From contig QCCT01000001.1 of assembly GCA_003281165.1 (NCBI GenBank), positions 62,001-126,000 of the forward strand: a DNA stretch of 64,000 nt. Direction: 5' to 3'. The notes below the pieces were generated by a model, which worked only from the letters and a program-made list of their open reading frames with translations, was not told where the DNA came from and did no database searches. Source of the stretch: Prochlorococcus sp. AG-347-M18 (GTDB lineage Bacteria; Cyanobacteriota; Cyanobacteriia; PCC-6307; Cyanobiaceae). Both the position numbers and the translations under genes were made by a program. The first letter of the stretch is position 1. The number at the start of each line of letters is the position of its first letter. Shown in pieces: positions 36,598 to 46,727 of the stretch.

Positions 36598-38261
36598 GTT
36601 TTCACATTCTTCATTATCATTTAAAAAAATTGAAGAGGGCCTTTCTTATTTGGATAACTCTGATTTCGCTTTTAATAATTTTGTGGATAGATAATATTAG
36701 ATTTACAATTTTCCAAAGTAAAAGCAATGAGAAAAGTAGGGTCCAAATTAAAAGAGCTAGGTGGTTTACTAATCAATTAATAAAGCTTGGTTCGGCATTT
36801 ATTAAAATTGGACAATTATTATCAGCAAGACCTGACTTAATTCCTAATACTTGGATACAGGAATTATCTAAATTGCAAGATGAAGTTCCTAATTTTTCAT
36901 TTGCGCAAGTTGAAGAAACTATAAGTGAAGAACTAGGGTCTAAGTTTAAAGAAATAAATCAACTAATAGGTGATCCGGTTGGATCAGCATCATTAGCACA
37001 GGTTCATAGGGCGACCTTAAAAGATGGTAGGAAAGTAGTATTTAAAGTTCAAAGACCAAATTTAAAGGAATTATTTATTATTGATTTGGGCATAATGCAG
37101 CAAATAGCTGGATTGTTGCAGAAAAATAAGAATTGGAGTCGAGGTAGAAACTGGGTTGAGATTGCCAAAGAGTGTAGGAAAGTTCTCATGAAGGAGCTTA
37201 ATTTTAATTGTGAAGCACAATATGCAGCAAGATTTAGACAGCAATTTCTTGATGATGAAAATGTTGAAGTTCCTGAGGTAATTTGGGATATGAGCAGTGA
37301 AAAAGTGCTTTGTTTAAGTTATTTGGAAGGAACAAAAATAAGTGATTTAGAAAAATTAAAATCCCAAGAAATTGATTTACCTAAAATTGCAGAAATAGGT
37401 GCTATTAGCTATTTAAAACAATTAGTAAATTACGGGTTTTTTCATGCAGACCCTCATCCAGGGAATCTAGCAGTTTCAAATGAAGGTAAATTGATTTTTT
37501 ATGATTTTGGAATGATGGGCAATATTTCAAATAATCTTCAAACAAGATTAGGAGGGATGGTTAAAGCTGCTGCATTAAGAGACGCCTCATCACTTGTTAG
37601 TCAATTACAACAAGCTGGGCTAATTTCAAAAGATATTGATGTAGGACCAGTAAGAAGATTAGTCAGACTGATGCTGAAAGAAGCCTTAACTCCACCATTT
37701 AGTCCAAATATTATTGAAAAATTATCTGGAGACTTATACGAACTCGTTTATGAAACACCATTTCAACTACCAGTAGATTTAATCTTTGTGATGAGAGCTT
37801 TATCAACTTTTGAAGGAGTTGGTAGAATGCTTGACCCAGGGTTTAACCTTGTATCAGTTACCAAGCCCTATTTAATAGAACTTATGACTTCAAATAATCA
37901 AACGCCTAACGATTTAATTAACCAATTTGGAAGGCAAGTAGGTGAACTAGGATCAAAAGCTGTTGGAATTCCTAAAAGAATAGATGAAAGCTTAGAAAGA
38001 TTAGAGCAAGGCGATTTACAATTGCAAATAAGAATGGGAGAGTCAGATAGGCAATTTAAAAAAATGTTTACTGCTCAAAAAACTTTAGGCCATTCAATTC
38101 TTATAGGAAGCTTATCAATTGCATCTGCTTTACTTGTAACCAATAAACAAAATAATTTTGCATTATTGCCACTTTTTTTTGCACTACCAATAAGTTTTGA
38201 TTGGATAAAATGCCAATTAAGTATGAGAAAAGGCTCACGTTTAGAAAAACTTAAGCGCTAA
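36594..38261 (+). CDS. ABC1/AarF/UbiB-family protein kinase-like ATPase
   Basis: UbiB-family proteins assist quinone lipid synthesis or membrane-lipid homeostasis, and cyanobacteria have several. The 555-residue protein has one hydrophobic segment near residues 18-32 and the KxGQ signature in IKIGQLLSARPDLIP. The ADP-selective nucleotide loop is in GSASLAQVH at about 125, followed by a lysine strand VVFKVQRPNL. The metal and catalytic block is FHADPHPGN at about 280, then FYDFGMMG. Two C-terminal hydrophobic stretches (about 510-530) could anchor it. Confidence 0.9.
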   Translation: MSFHILHYHLKKLKRAFLIWITLISLLIILWIDNIRFTIFQSKSNEKSRVQIKRARWFTNQLIKLGSAFIKIGQLLSARPDLIPNTWIQELSKLQDEVPNFSFAQVEETISEELGSKFKEINQLIGDPVGSASLAQVHRATLKDGRKVVFKVQRPNLKELFIIDLGIMQQIAGLLQKNKNWSRGRNWVEIAKECRKVLMKELNFNCEAQYAARFRQQFLDDENVEVPEVIWDMSSEKVLCLSYLEGTKISDLEKLKSQEIDLPKIAEIGAISYLKQLVNYGFFHADPHPGNLAVSNEGKLIFYDFGMMGNISNNLQTRLGGMVKAAALRDASSLVSQLQQAGLISKDIDVGPVRRLVRLMLKEALTPPFSPNIIEKLSGDLYELVYETPFQLPVDLIFVMRALSTFEGVGRMLDPGFNLVSVTKPYLIELMTSNNQTPNDLINQFGRQVGELGSKAVGIPKRIDESLERLEQGDLQLQIRMGESDRQFKKMFTAQKTLGHSILIGSLSIASALLVTNKQNNFALLPLFFALPISFDWIKCQLSMRKGSRLEKLKR

Positions 38262-38266
38262 AAAAA

Positions 38267-39562
<1,296 letters not shown>

Positions 39563-39818
39563 TTAATTATTACTATTTAAATCCTATTAATAGCTGAACT
39601 ATTTGGCTAATATCTGAAATATATATGTTAACCAATTATAATTTTAATTTCAAAACAACCTAGATATTAGTTAACGCTTTTGTTAAATCAAAGTCCATAA
39701 AACCCCTTTCAAAAAGATATTTTAAATTTCATCTTACAATTTGAAAATTAATGGATGATTATTAATGCAGATCCTATTTAGAATATTAATTAATAATCAA
39801 CTATAGTTTTTATAGTGT

Positions 39819-42575
39819 ATGAGAGAAACACTTACATCCAGTCCTGAACTTTTTAGCGATACAAGTTGGAATCTTCTTTTATTAGGAGAAGAAACAGCAA
39901 AAAAATGGGATCATAGCGAATTTAATATTGAACACATAATTCATACATTGTTCTCATCAAGCGAATTCTTTGCTTTCATTGAAAAATTATCAATCGACCA
40001 AGATACAGTTTTAGATATAACAGAAGATTTTTTAGAAGAGACACCTACAAATGATTCAGATATTTTTACTATCGGAGAAGATTTAGAAATTTTATTAGAT
40101 AATGCAAATCAGATTAAAATTCAATGGGGGTCTAGATTAATAGAAATCCCTCATTTACTAATTGCTCTTGGAAGGGATTTAAGAATTGGAAATTATGTTT
40201 TTGAAGAAAGCAACCTTTCAATGGAAAAATTAGAAGAAGAATTAAAGTTTTTCCCAAATATTAATCAATCAAAAGATTCTTTTAATTATAAAAACGTAAT
40301 TGAGATAAATAATCAATCTAATTTTGAATCAAACAATAAACTTTTAGTTAAAGAAGAAAAATTTAAACAAGAAATTGTTCCATTACCCAAAAGTGAACTT
40401 CAAATTGAAACCAAAAAACAAGTTGAGCAAGATGAAAATGCTCTCTCAATTTATGGAAAAGATTTAACAGAATCAGCTAAAAAAGGATTACTGGATCCGG
40501 TTTTAGGAAGAGAAAATGAGATCAATAATTTAATGAGGGTACTCTGCAGAAGAAACAAAAATAACCCTATACTTATCGGCAATCCTGGAGTTGGTAAAAC
40601 CTCAATTGCAAAATTACTTGCGCAGCTAATTGTAGAGAAAAAAGTTCCTGATTCTTTAAAAGACTTTAAAATAATTTCACTTGACTTGGGTGCTTTAGTT
40701 TCTGGGACAAAATTTAGAGGCCAACTAGAGGAACGACTAAGCTTAATAATGCGGGAACTAAACAATCCAAGCAAAGGAAGGATTCTATTTATTGATGAAA
40801 TTCACTCAATATTAAGTTCTGACAGATCTTCTACCGACATCAGTAATATCTTAAAACCTTTACTAGCTGAAGGAGATCTTAGATGTATCGGTACAACAAC
40901 ACCTGAGAAATTTCGTGAAACTATTGAAAAAGATCAGGCATTGAATAATTGCTTTCAAAAGATAGCTGTTAATGAACCTTCAGTAGAATTAAGCGCAAAA
41001 ATACTGCAAGGTATCAAAAAGAAATATGAATCACACCATGGCATAAAAATTTCTGAAGAGGCTATAAACTATTCTGCAAAATTGGCTGACAGATACATCA
41101 GCGATAAATGTCTTCCTGATAAAGCAATAGATTTAATTGATGAAGCAGCTGCTCAGTTAAAAATCGATTCTAATAATAAGCCTCAAGTAATCCTACAACA
41201 AGAGAATAAACTTCATACTATTGATGAAAAACTGAATAATTTACGAAGAGAAAATATTGAAGCTAAAGAAAAACTATTGAATATGAGACAACAATCAGAG
41301 GTAAAATTAAACATTCTTTTGGAAAATTGGAACAATTTACGGGAAGAAATGGAGCAATTATCTTTTTTGATGAAAGAAGAAGATAAACTAACCAAACAAA
41401 TTAAAGATAAATCAAATCGCGAAATTGAAAATGATCTGGATTATTTAAAAAAGCTTGAAGAAGAGTTAACTGAAATAGAAAATGAAATACAAAAAGTTGA
41501 AGAGAACTTTAATAAAATGAAGAAAAATAAAAATTTCCCTTTTAAATATCAAGTTGAACCTGATGATATTGCAGATGTTATCTCAAAAATCACAGGTATC
41601 CCAATTTCTAAAGTAGTTTCAAATGAACGTAAGAAATTAGTCAATCTAGAAATAGAACTAAGTGAAAAAGTTATTGGACAAGAAAAAGCTATTGAAGCTG
41701 TTTCTGCTGCAATTAGAAGAGCTCGCGTTGGCATGAAAAGTCCTAAAAGACCTATTGGATCTTTTTTATTTATGGGTCCTACGGGTGTTGGTAAAACAGA
41801 ATTAGCAAAATCTCTTGCAACAGCTTTATTTGATGAAGAAGACGCACTTTTAAGATTAGACATGAGTGAATATATGGAGAAAAATGCCGTAGCAAGACTT
41901 TTGGGAGCTCCTCCAGGTTATGTTGGTTATGAAGAGGGAGGTCAATTAACTGAAGCTGTAAGACGCAAACCCTATTCAGTAATACTTCTTGATGAGATAG
42001 AAAAAGCACATACAGAAGTATTTAATATCCTTTTGCAAGTCTTAGATGAAGGAAGATTAACGGACTCTCAAGGAAGGACAGTAGATTTCAAAAATACCGT
42101 AATCATTATGACAAGTAACCTTGCTGGTAAATCTATACTGGAGTATTCACAAAAGATTTCTAAAAGTGAGGGAAAGTCAGAAAAAGATCAACAAACTCTT
42201 GATGATTCAATTATTAATGCATTGTCTTCAATTTTTAGACCTGAATTTTTAAATAGAATTGACGAAGTAGTAAAGTTTGATCCATTATCTATTGAAGAAC
42301 TTCAAAAAATAATCATTCTACAAACAGAAGATTTAAAAAACCTGCTACTTGAACAGAAAATAAATATCGCTATAGACAAAAAAGTTATCAACAAAATTGC
42401 AAACGATTCTTTCGAACCTGAATATGGTGCTAGGCCTCTTATCAGGGAACTTAGAAGACAAATAGAAAATCCCTTAGCTGCAAAACTTTTAGAGGATAAC
42501 TTTAAAAACAAAAAAAATATCACAATTAAACTTAACCCCGCTAAAAAAAATGAGATTGTTTTCAACCCTAGCTGA
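39819..42575 (+). CDS. ClpB-type AAA+ disaggregase/chaperone (diverged N-domain)
   Basis: The 918-residue Hsp100 protein has a diverged N-terminal Clp domain (about 10-150) and a low-complexity linker. AAA1 has Walker A GNPGVGKTS at about residue 254 and ILFIDEIHSI. A coiled-coil middle domain of about 120 residues (460-585) follows, then AAA2 with Walker A GPTGVGKTE at about 653 and ILLDEIEKAH. Middle-domain length and the lack of a ClpP-binding loop favour ClpB over ClpC. Cyanobacteria carry a second, constitutive ClpB (ClpB2), and this may be it. It precedes secE. Confidence 0.85.
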   Translation: MRETLTSSPELFSDTSWNLLLLGEETAKKWDHSEFNIEHIIHTLFSSSEFFAFIEKLSIDQDTVLDITEDFLEETPTNDSDIFTIGEDLEILLDNANQIKIQWGSRLIEIPHLLIALGRDLRIGNYVFEESNLSMEKLEEELKFFPNINQSKDSFNYKNVIEINNQSNFESNNKLLVKEEKFKQEIVPLPKSELQIETKKQVEQDENALSIYGKDLTESAKKGLLDPVLGRENEINNLMRVLCRRNKNNPILIGNPGVGKTSIAKLLAQLIVEKKVPDSLKDFKIISLDLGALVSGTKFRGQLEERLSLIMRELNNPSKGRILFIDEIHSILSSDRSSTDISNILKPLLAEGDLRCIGTTTPEKFRETIEKDQALNNCFQKIAVNEPSVELSAKILQGIKKKYESHHGIKISEEAINYSAKLADRYISDKCLPDKAIDLIDEAAAQLKIDSNNKPQVILQQENKLHTIDEKLNNLRRENIEAKEKLLNMRQQSEVKLNILLENWNNLREEMEQLSFLMKEEDKLTKQIKDKSNREIENDLDYLKKLEEELTEIENEIQKVEENFNKMKKNKNFPFKYQVEPDDIADVISKITGIPISKVVSNERKKLVNLEIELSEKVIGQEKAIEAVSAAIRRARVGMKSPKRPIGSFLFMGPTGVGKTELAKSLATALFDEEDALLRLDMSEYMEKNAVARLLGAPPGYVGYEEGGQLTEAVRRKPYSVILLDEIEKAHTEVFNILLQVLDEGRLTDSQGRTVDFKNTVIIMTSNLAGKSILEYSQKISKSEGKSEKDQQTLDDSIINALSSIFRPEFLNRIDEVVKFDPLSIEELQKIIILQTEDLKNLLLEQKINIAIDKKVINKIANDSFEPEYGARPLIRELRRQIENPLAAKLLEDNFKNKKNITIKLNPAKKNEIVFNPS

Positions 42576-42636
42576 GGAGTAAATCAATAAGCTAAAATAA
42601 AAATTAAAGCGTAAAGCTTAATTTCAAAAAAATTTT

Positions 42637-42879
42637 GTGACAAGTCCTACTACTAATAAAGAACCTCTAAAAAAGGATTCTCCTGAAATTGAAGAGCCTA
42701 AAAAAAAGAATAATTTTTTTAGATCTACATACGATGAGCTTAAACTTGTCGTGTGGCCAAACAAACAACAACTTTTTAGCGAATCAGTAGCAGTTATAAT
42801 TATGGTATCTTTTTCTGCTGCAGCCATAGCATCTGTCAGCAGATTCTATGGATGGGCAGCCTCGCAGATTTTTGGTTGA
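42637..42879 (+). CDS. secE: Preprotein translocase subunit SecE
   Basis: SecE is the small essential subunit of the SecYEG channel. The 80-residue protein starts at GTG. It has a polar N-terminus with a lysine-rich patch, the amphipathic segment FFRSTYDELKLVVWPNKQQL typical of SecE, then one membrane helix (about 50-70). Its place directly before nusG and the L11-L1-L10-L12 genes is the common bacterial order and strengthens the call. Confidence 0.93.
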   Translation: MTSPTTNKEPLKKDSPEIEEPKKKNNFFRSTYDELKLVVWPNKQQLFSESVAVIIMVSFSAAAIASVSRFYGWAASQIFG

Positions 42880-42931
42880 ATTCTCTCCCGAATATCCATG
42901 TAATAAAGATCTTAATTAAGCTTCCAGAAAA

Positions 42932-43543
42932 ATGAGTAATGAATTAACTACAAACCTTGCTTCTTCAAAAGCAAATACAAGCATCGCAAGATGGTATGCA
43001 GTTCAAGTAGCATCAAGCTGTGAAAAAAAAGTAAAAGCGACTCTTGAGCAAAGATCAGTAACTTTAGGGGTTAATAATAGAATCATTGAAATTGAAATTC
43101 CCCAAACTCCAGGAATTAAATTAAAAAAAGATGGTAGCAGACAAACTACTGAAGAAAAAGTTTTCCCAGGTTATGTCCTCGTAAGAATGATTTTGGATGA
43201 AGATACAATGATGGCTGTTAAAAGTACTCCAAATGTAATTAACTTTGTTGGTGCTGAAGATGGTAGAGGCAGCGGAAGATCGCGAGGTCATATCAAACCT
43301 CGACCATTATCAAGACAAGAAGTTAATAGAATCTTTAAACGCGCATCAGAGAAAAAAGCTGTAATCAAGTTAGATATTGAAGAAAAAGATAGAATCATTG
43401 TAACTAGCGGTCCATTCAAGGATTTCCAAGGAGAAGTTATAGAAGTTTCCGGAGAAAGAAATAAATTAAAAGCATTACTTTCAATATTTGGGCGCGAGAC
43501 TCCTGTAGAATTAGAATTCTCCCAAATCAATAAACAAAATTAA
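42932..43543 (+). CDS. nusG: Transcription elongation/antitermination factor NusG
   Basis: NusG binds RNA polymerase and links transcription to Rho and to ribosomes. The 203-residue protein has the NGN domain (WYAVQVASSCEKKVKATLEQR at about 22, FPGYVLVRM at about 75) and a C-terminal KOW domain (VTSGPFKDFQGEVIEVSGERNKLKALLSIFGR split by the usual turn). An insert GGRGSGRSRGH-like, here GSGRSRGHIKPRPLS, lies in the linker, as in other cyanobacterial NusG. It precedes rplK by 67 bases. Confidence 0.97.
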   Translation: MSNELTTNLASSKANTSIARWYAVQVASSCEKKVKATLEQRSVTLGVNNRIIEIEIPQTPGIKLKKDGSRQTTEEKVFPGYVLVRMILDEDTMMAVKSTPNVINFVGAEDGRGSGRSRGHIKPRPLSRQEVNRIFKRASEKKAVIKLDIEEKDRIIVTSGPFKDFQGEVIEVSGERNKLKALLSIFGRETPVELEFSQINKQN

Positions 43544-43610
43544 TTTCTAATTGTTCTTGTTTATCGAGTAAAATTATGATTTTCTACTCCAGCTTAAATT
43601 ATCTAATCTA

Positions 43611-44036
43611 ATGGCAAAAAAAATTGTTGCAGTTATCAAGCTTGCTCTACAAGCAGGCAAAGCAAATCCTGCTCCTCCTGTAGGGCCAGCTTTAGGACAA
43701 CATGGTGTCAATATCATGGCATTTTGCAAAGAATACAACGCAAGAACACAAGATAAAGCAGGTTTTGTAATTCCAGTAGAGATTTCTGTTTTTGAAGATA
43801 GAAGCTTTACTTTTATCACAAAAACACCTCCTGCTTCCGTCTTAATAACAAAAGCAGCTGGTATAGAGAAAGGTTCAGGTGAATCCGCAAAAGGCTCTGT
43901 TGGGAATATAAGTAAAGCTCAATTAGAAGAAATAGCCAAAACTAAGCTTCCTGATCTAAACTGTTCTAGTGTTGAATCAGCAATGAAAGTAATTGAAGGT
44001 ACTGCTCGTAATATGGGCGTCTCTATCACTGATTGA
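43611..44036 (+). CDS. rplK: 50S ribosomal protein L11
   Basis: L11 forms the stalk base with 23S rRNA and helps RelA-type signalling and factor binding. The 141-residue protein has [20 protein letters not shown] at the N-terminus, the [13 protein letters not shown] block, and the RNA-binding C-terminal domain with the signature region [23 protein letters not shown]. Length is standard. It lies between nusG and rplA on one strand. Confidence 0.98.
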   Translation: MAKKIVAVIKLALQAGKANPAPPVGPALGQHGVNIMAFCKEYNARTQDKAGFVIPVEISVFEDRSFTFITKTPPASVLITKAAGIEKGSGESAKGSVGNISKAQLEEIAKTKLPDLNCSSVESAMKVIEGTARNMGVSITD

Positions 44037-44068
44037 GTTCAATACACAATTTCTCACTATTTAGGGGA

Positions 44069-44083
44069 GGTTAGTTAATAACC
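44069..44083 (+). promoter_or_regulatory. Small hairpin before rplA
   Basis: GGTTA-GTTAA-TAACC is a perfect five-base-pair hairpin 20 bases before the rplA ATG. L1 is known to autoregulate its operon in other bacteria by binding leader RNA, but I cannot match the L1 site motif here. Confidence 0.25.
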
Positions 44084-44102
44084 GTTTGCACCCAATTTTA
44101 TT

Positions 44103-44810
44103 ATGAAAAAACTATCTAAAAGAATGGCGGCTCTATCAACAAAGATAGAAGATCGCATTTACGCACCACTTGAAGCTCTTAGTATTATCAAAGAGAATGC
44201 TAATGCAAAATTTGATGAAACTATTGAAGCACATATACGTCTAGGTATTGATCCAAAATATACTGATCAACAATTAAGGACCACTGTTGCATTGCCACAT
44301 GGTACTGGCCAAAGCATCAAAATTGCAGTAATTACAAGCGGTGAGAATGTATCGAAAGCTAAGGCTGCTGGTGCAGATTTATTTGGCGAAGAAGATCTTG
44401 TAGAAAGCATCAACAAAGGAAATATGGAGTTTGATTTACTTATTGCAACTCCAGATATGATGCCAAAGGTTGCAAAATTAGGAAGAGTTTTAGGACCTAG
44501 AGGTTTAATGCCTAATCCTAAAGCTGGGACAGTAACTAATGACATTGCTAATGCAATAAAAGAATTCAAAGCCGGTAAGCTCGAATTTAGAGCAGATAAG
44601 GCTGGAATCGTTCATGTTCGCTTTGGAAAAGCAAGTTTCACAAAAGAGGCTCTATTTGATAACTTAAAAACCTTGCAAGAATCAATTGATAAAAATAAAC
44701 CAAGTGGAGCTAAGGGAAAGTATTGGAAAACTTTTTATGTAACTTCAACAATGGGACCTTCAGTTCAAGTAGACATAAATGCTGTACAAGATTACCAACC
44801 TGAAGGTTAA
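44103..44810 (+). CDS. rplA: 50S ribosomal protein L1
   Basis: L1 forms the mobile stalk at the ribosomal E site. The 235-residue protein shows the two-domain pattern with [23 protein letters not shown] near residue 47, the signature block [21 protein letters not shown] at about 122, and the C-terminal [14 protein letters not shown]. Length is normal for bacterial L1. The following 190 bases before rplJ form a structured leader. Confidence 0.98.
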   Translation: MKKLSKRMAALSTKIEDRIYAPLEALSIIKENANAKFDETIEAHIRLGIDPKYTDQQLRTTVALPHGTGQSIKIAVITSGENVSKAKAAGADLFGEEDLVESINKGNMEFDLLIATPDMMPKVAKLGRVLGPRGLMPNPKAGTVTNDIANAIKEFKAGKLEFRADKAGIVHVRFGKASFTKEALFDNLKTLQESIDKNKPSGAKGKYWKTFYVTSTMGPSVQVDINAVQDYQPEG

Positions 44811-44915
44811 CTCTTTGTAGTATAATTTTAAATGCAATAATACGGCCAAAGAAAGTAGGTTTATTTAGTTATTCTAAATTTTTAATTCCTACCGAGGACT
44901 CGTCTTAATTATTTC

Positions 44916-44997
44916 TTTTTTGGATCTAATAAAAGCGGCCTCTTTTTAAAAGGACTTTGCCGCATTTCCTGCTCTCCCTAAATTACGATCCAAAAAA
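44916..44997 (+). ncRNA. Structured mRNA leader before rplJ (probable L10-type autoregulatory leader)
   Basis: TTTTTTGGATC (44916-44926) and GATCCAAAAAA (44987-44997) are perfect 11-base complements that close a stem five bases before the rplJ ATG. Inside it, GCGGC (44935-44939) pairs with GCCGC (44959-44963). The long enclosing stem with an inner hairpin is the layout of L10 leader RNAs, in which L10-L12 binds and blocks its own translation. The stem would also occlude the start region. The leader function is inferred. Confidence 0.6.
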
Positions 44998-45002
44998 CAA
45001 CA

Positions 45003-45530
45003 ATGGGCCGAACACTAGAGAATAAGCAACAAATCGTTACTGAGATTAAATCTCTATTAAACGACTCGGAAATGGCTGTGGTTCTTGACTATAAAGGTTT
45101 AACTATCAAAGAGATGTCAGATTTGCGATCTAGATTGCAAACAACTAACGGCATCTGCAAAGTTACAAAAAATTCATTAATGCGTAAAGCTATTGATGGA
45201 GATAGTAATTGGAACGATCTTGAATCTTTACTGACCGGAACAAATGCTTTTGTCTTAATTAAAGAAGATGTTGGTGGTGCTGTAAAAGCGATCCAATCTT
45301 TTCAAAAAGACACCAAAAAATCCGAAACCAAAGGAGCTTTATTTGAAGGCAGACTTCTTAGCGATTCTGAAATAAAAGAAATTGCAAGTCTTCCATCTAA
45401 AGAAGTATTGATGGCAAAAATTGCTGGGGCTATAAATGGCGTAGCAACAAAAATTGCAATCTCTATCAATGAAGTGCCTTCTGGACTTGCTAGATCACTT
45501 AAACAACATTCTGAAAAATCAGAATCTTAA
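45003..45530 (+). CDS. rplJ: 50S ribosomal protein L10
   Basis: L10 anchors the L7/L12 stalk dimers on the ribosome. The 175-residue protein has the typical N-terminal [20 protein letters not shown] and [13 protein letters not shown] segments, the mid-region [21 protein letters not shown], and a C-terminal helix that binds L12 dimers. It precedes rplL by 28 bases, the usual L10-L12 pair. Confidence 0.97.
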
Positions 45531-45558
45531 ATTCAAACCCTTATTAATTTTTAAGAAA

Positions 45559-45954
45559 ATGTCCGCAAAAACTGAAGAAATTCTTGAATCATTAAAATCT
45601 CTATCACTTTTAGAAGCATCTGAGCTTGTAAAGCAAATTGAAGAGGCTTTTGGTGTATCTGCTGCAGCTTCTGCAGGTGTAGTAATGGCAGCTCCAGGAG
45701 CAGCTGGCGGTGACGCAGATGGTGGCGCTGCTGAAGAAAAAACTGAATTTGATGTAGTTCTCGAAAGCTTTGATGCAGCTGCAAAAATCAAAGTCCTTAA
45801 GGTTGTAAGAAATGCAACTGGTCTTGGTCTTGGCGATGCAAAAGCACTTGTTGAATCTGCACCAAAAACAGTAAAAGAAGGAATTGCTAAAGCAGATGCT
45901 GAATCTTTAAAGAAAGAGATTGAAGAAGCTGGCGGTAAAGTTACACTTAAGTAA
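45559..45954 (+). CDS. rplL: 50S ribosomal protein L7/L12
   Basis: L7/L12 recruits translation factors to the ribosome. From ATG 45559 it has 131 residues: an N-terminal dimerisation helix ([31 protein letters not shown], split in family style), an Ala/Gly-rich hinge at about 35-60, and the C-terminal domain with [20 protein letters not shown] and [19 protein letters not shown]. An in-frame ATG upstream at 45454 lies inside rplJ and adds meaningless sequence, so it is rejected. Confidence 0.98.
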
Positions 45955-45968
45955 GAGTAAATTTTTTC

Positions 45969-45993
45969 AAGCCGATAACCTTAATATCGGCTT
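45969..45993. other. Hairpin between rplL and rnhA
   Basis: AAGCCGATA (45969-45977) pairs with TATCGGCTT (45985-45993) around a seven-base loop. Beyond a C-C mismatch, TTTTT and AAAAA can extend the stem. It is followed by CAAAAATT rather than a T-run, so it is not a classical terminator. A processing or attenuation site is possible. Confidence 0.55.
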
Positions 45994-46001
45994 CAAAAAT
46001 T

Positions 46002-46721
46002 ATGAATAGTGATAGTATTGCGATTGAAGCCGCAACAGATGGAGCCTGCAGTGGTAATCCAGGGCCAGGTGGTTGGGGCGGTTTAATAATTTTTGACGAT
46101 AACAGCGAATTAGAAATAGGTGGTTCCGAACAAAATACTACTAATAATCGAATGGAACTCACTGCGGCTATAAAAACTCTTGAGAAATTAAAAACCTACA
46201 AATTAAAAGAGAATTTTAAACTAAGAACTGATAGTAAATATGTCATAGAGGGTTATACAAAATGGATTATTAATTGGAAAAGAAATGGATGGAAAACAAG
46301 TTCAGGAAAACCAGTTCAAAATCTTGATCTATGGCAAAAAATTGATCAATTAAGAATTAATGGCCTAATAATGGAATATGTTAAAGGTCATAGCGGGGAT
46401 AAACAAAATGATAGGGTTGATAAAATTGCGACTAATTACAGCAAAGGTATATCTATAGATAGTAACTTAAAAAAAGCAGAATCTTCTGTTGATTTTTTTA
46501 AAAAAAATGCACCTGCAGAAATTCAGGAATTATTTTCCCGCAATGAATTAATTAAAAAATTTGCAGAAAAAAAGTACCTTTTAAGTTCACCTGAACTAGA
46601 AACCTTATTAGGTGAAGAAAACCATTTAAAGATAAAAAAATATTCACTTTTTGAATGGCGTAATTGGAGATTGATTCCTAAAGATAAAAAATATTGGATA
46701 ATAGAAAAAAAAGAAGCCTAA
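46002..46721 (+). CDS. rnhA: Ribonuclease HI with a C-terminal extension
   Basis: RNase HI cuts RNA in RNA-DNA hybrids. The catalytic residues are visible: Asp in [16 protein letters not shown], Glu in NNRMELTA, Asp in [11 protein letters not shown], and the His/Asp of [14 protein letters not shown]. That core ends near residue 148. About 90 further residues are predicted helical and lysine-rich ([33 protein letters not shown]) and match no domain I know. It sits 47 bases after rplL. Confidence 0.92.
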   Translation: MNSDSIAIEAATDGACSGNPGPGGWGGLIIFDDNSELEIGGSEQNTTNNRMELTAAIKTLEKLKTYKLKENFKLRTDSKYVIEGYTKWIINWKRNGWKTSSGKPVQNLDLWQKIDQLRINGLIMEYVKGHSGDKQNDRVDKIATNYSKGISIDSNLKKAESSVDFFKKNAPAEIQELFSRNELIKKFAEKKYLLSSPELETLLGEENHLKIKKYSLFEWRNWRLIPKDKKYWIIEKKEA

Positions 46722-46727
46722 TTTTTT

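Noticed and set aside
45454-45558. Upstream ATG for rplL
   Set aside because: It lies within rplJ in another frame and adds meaningless sequence before the conserved L7/L12 start.
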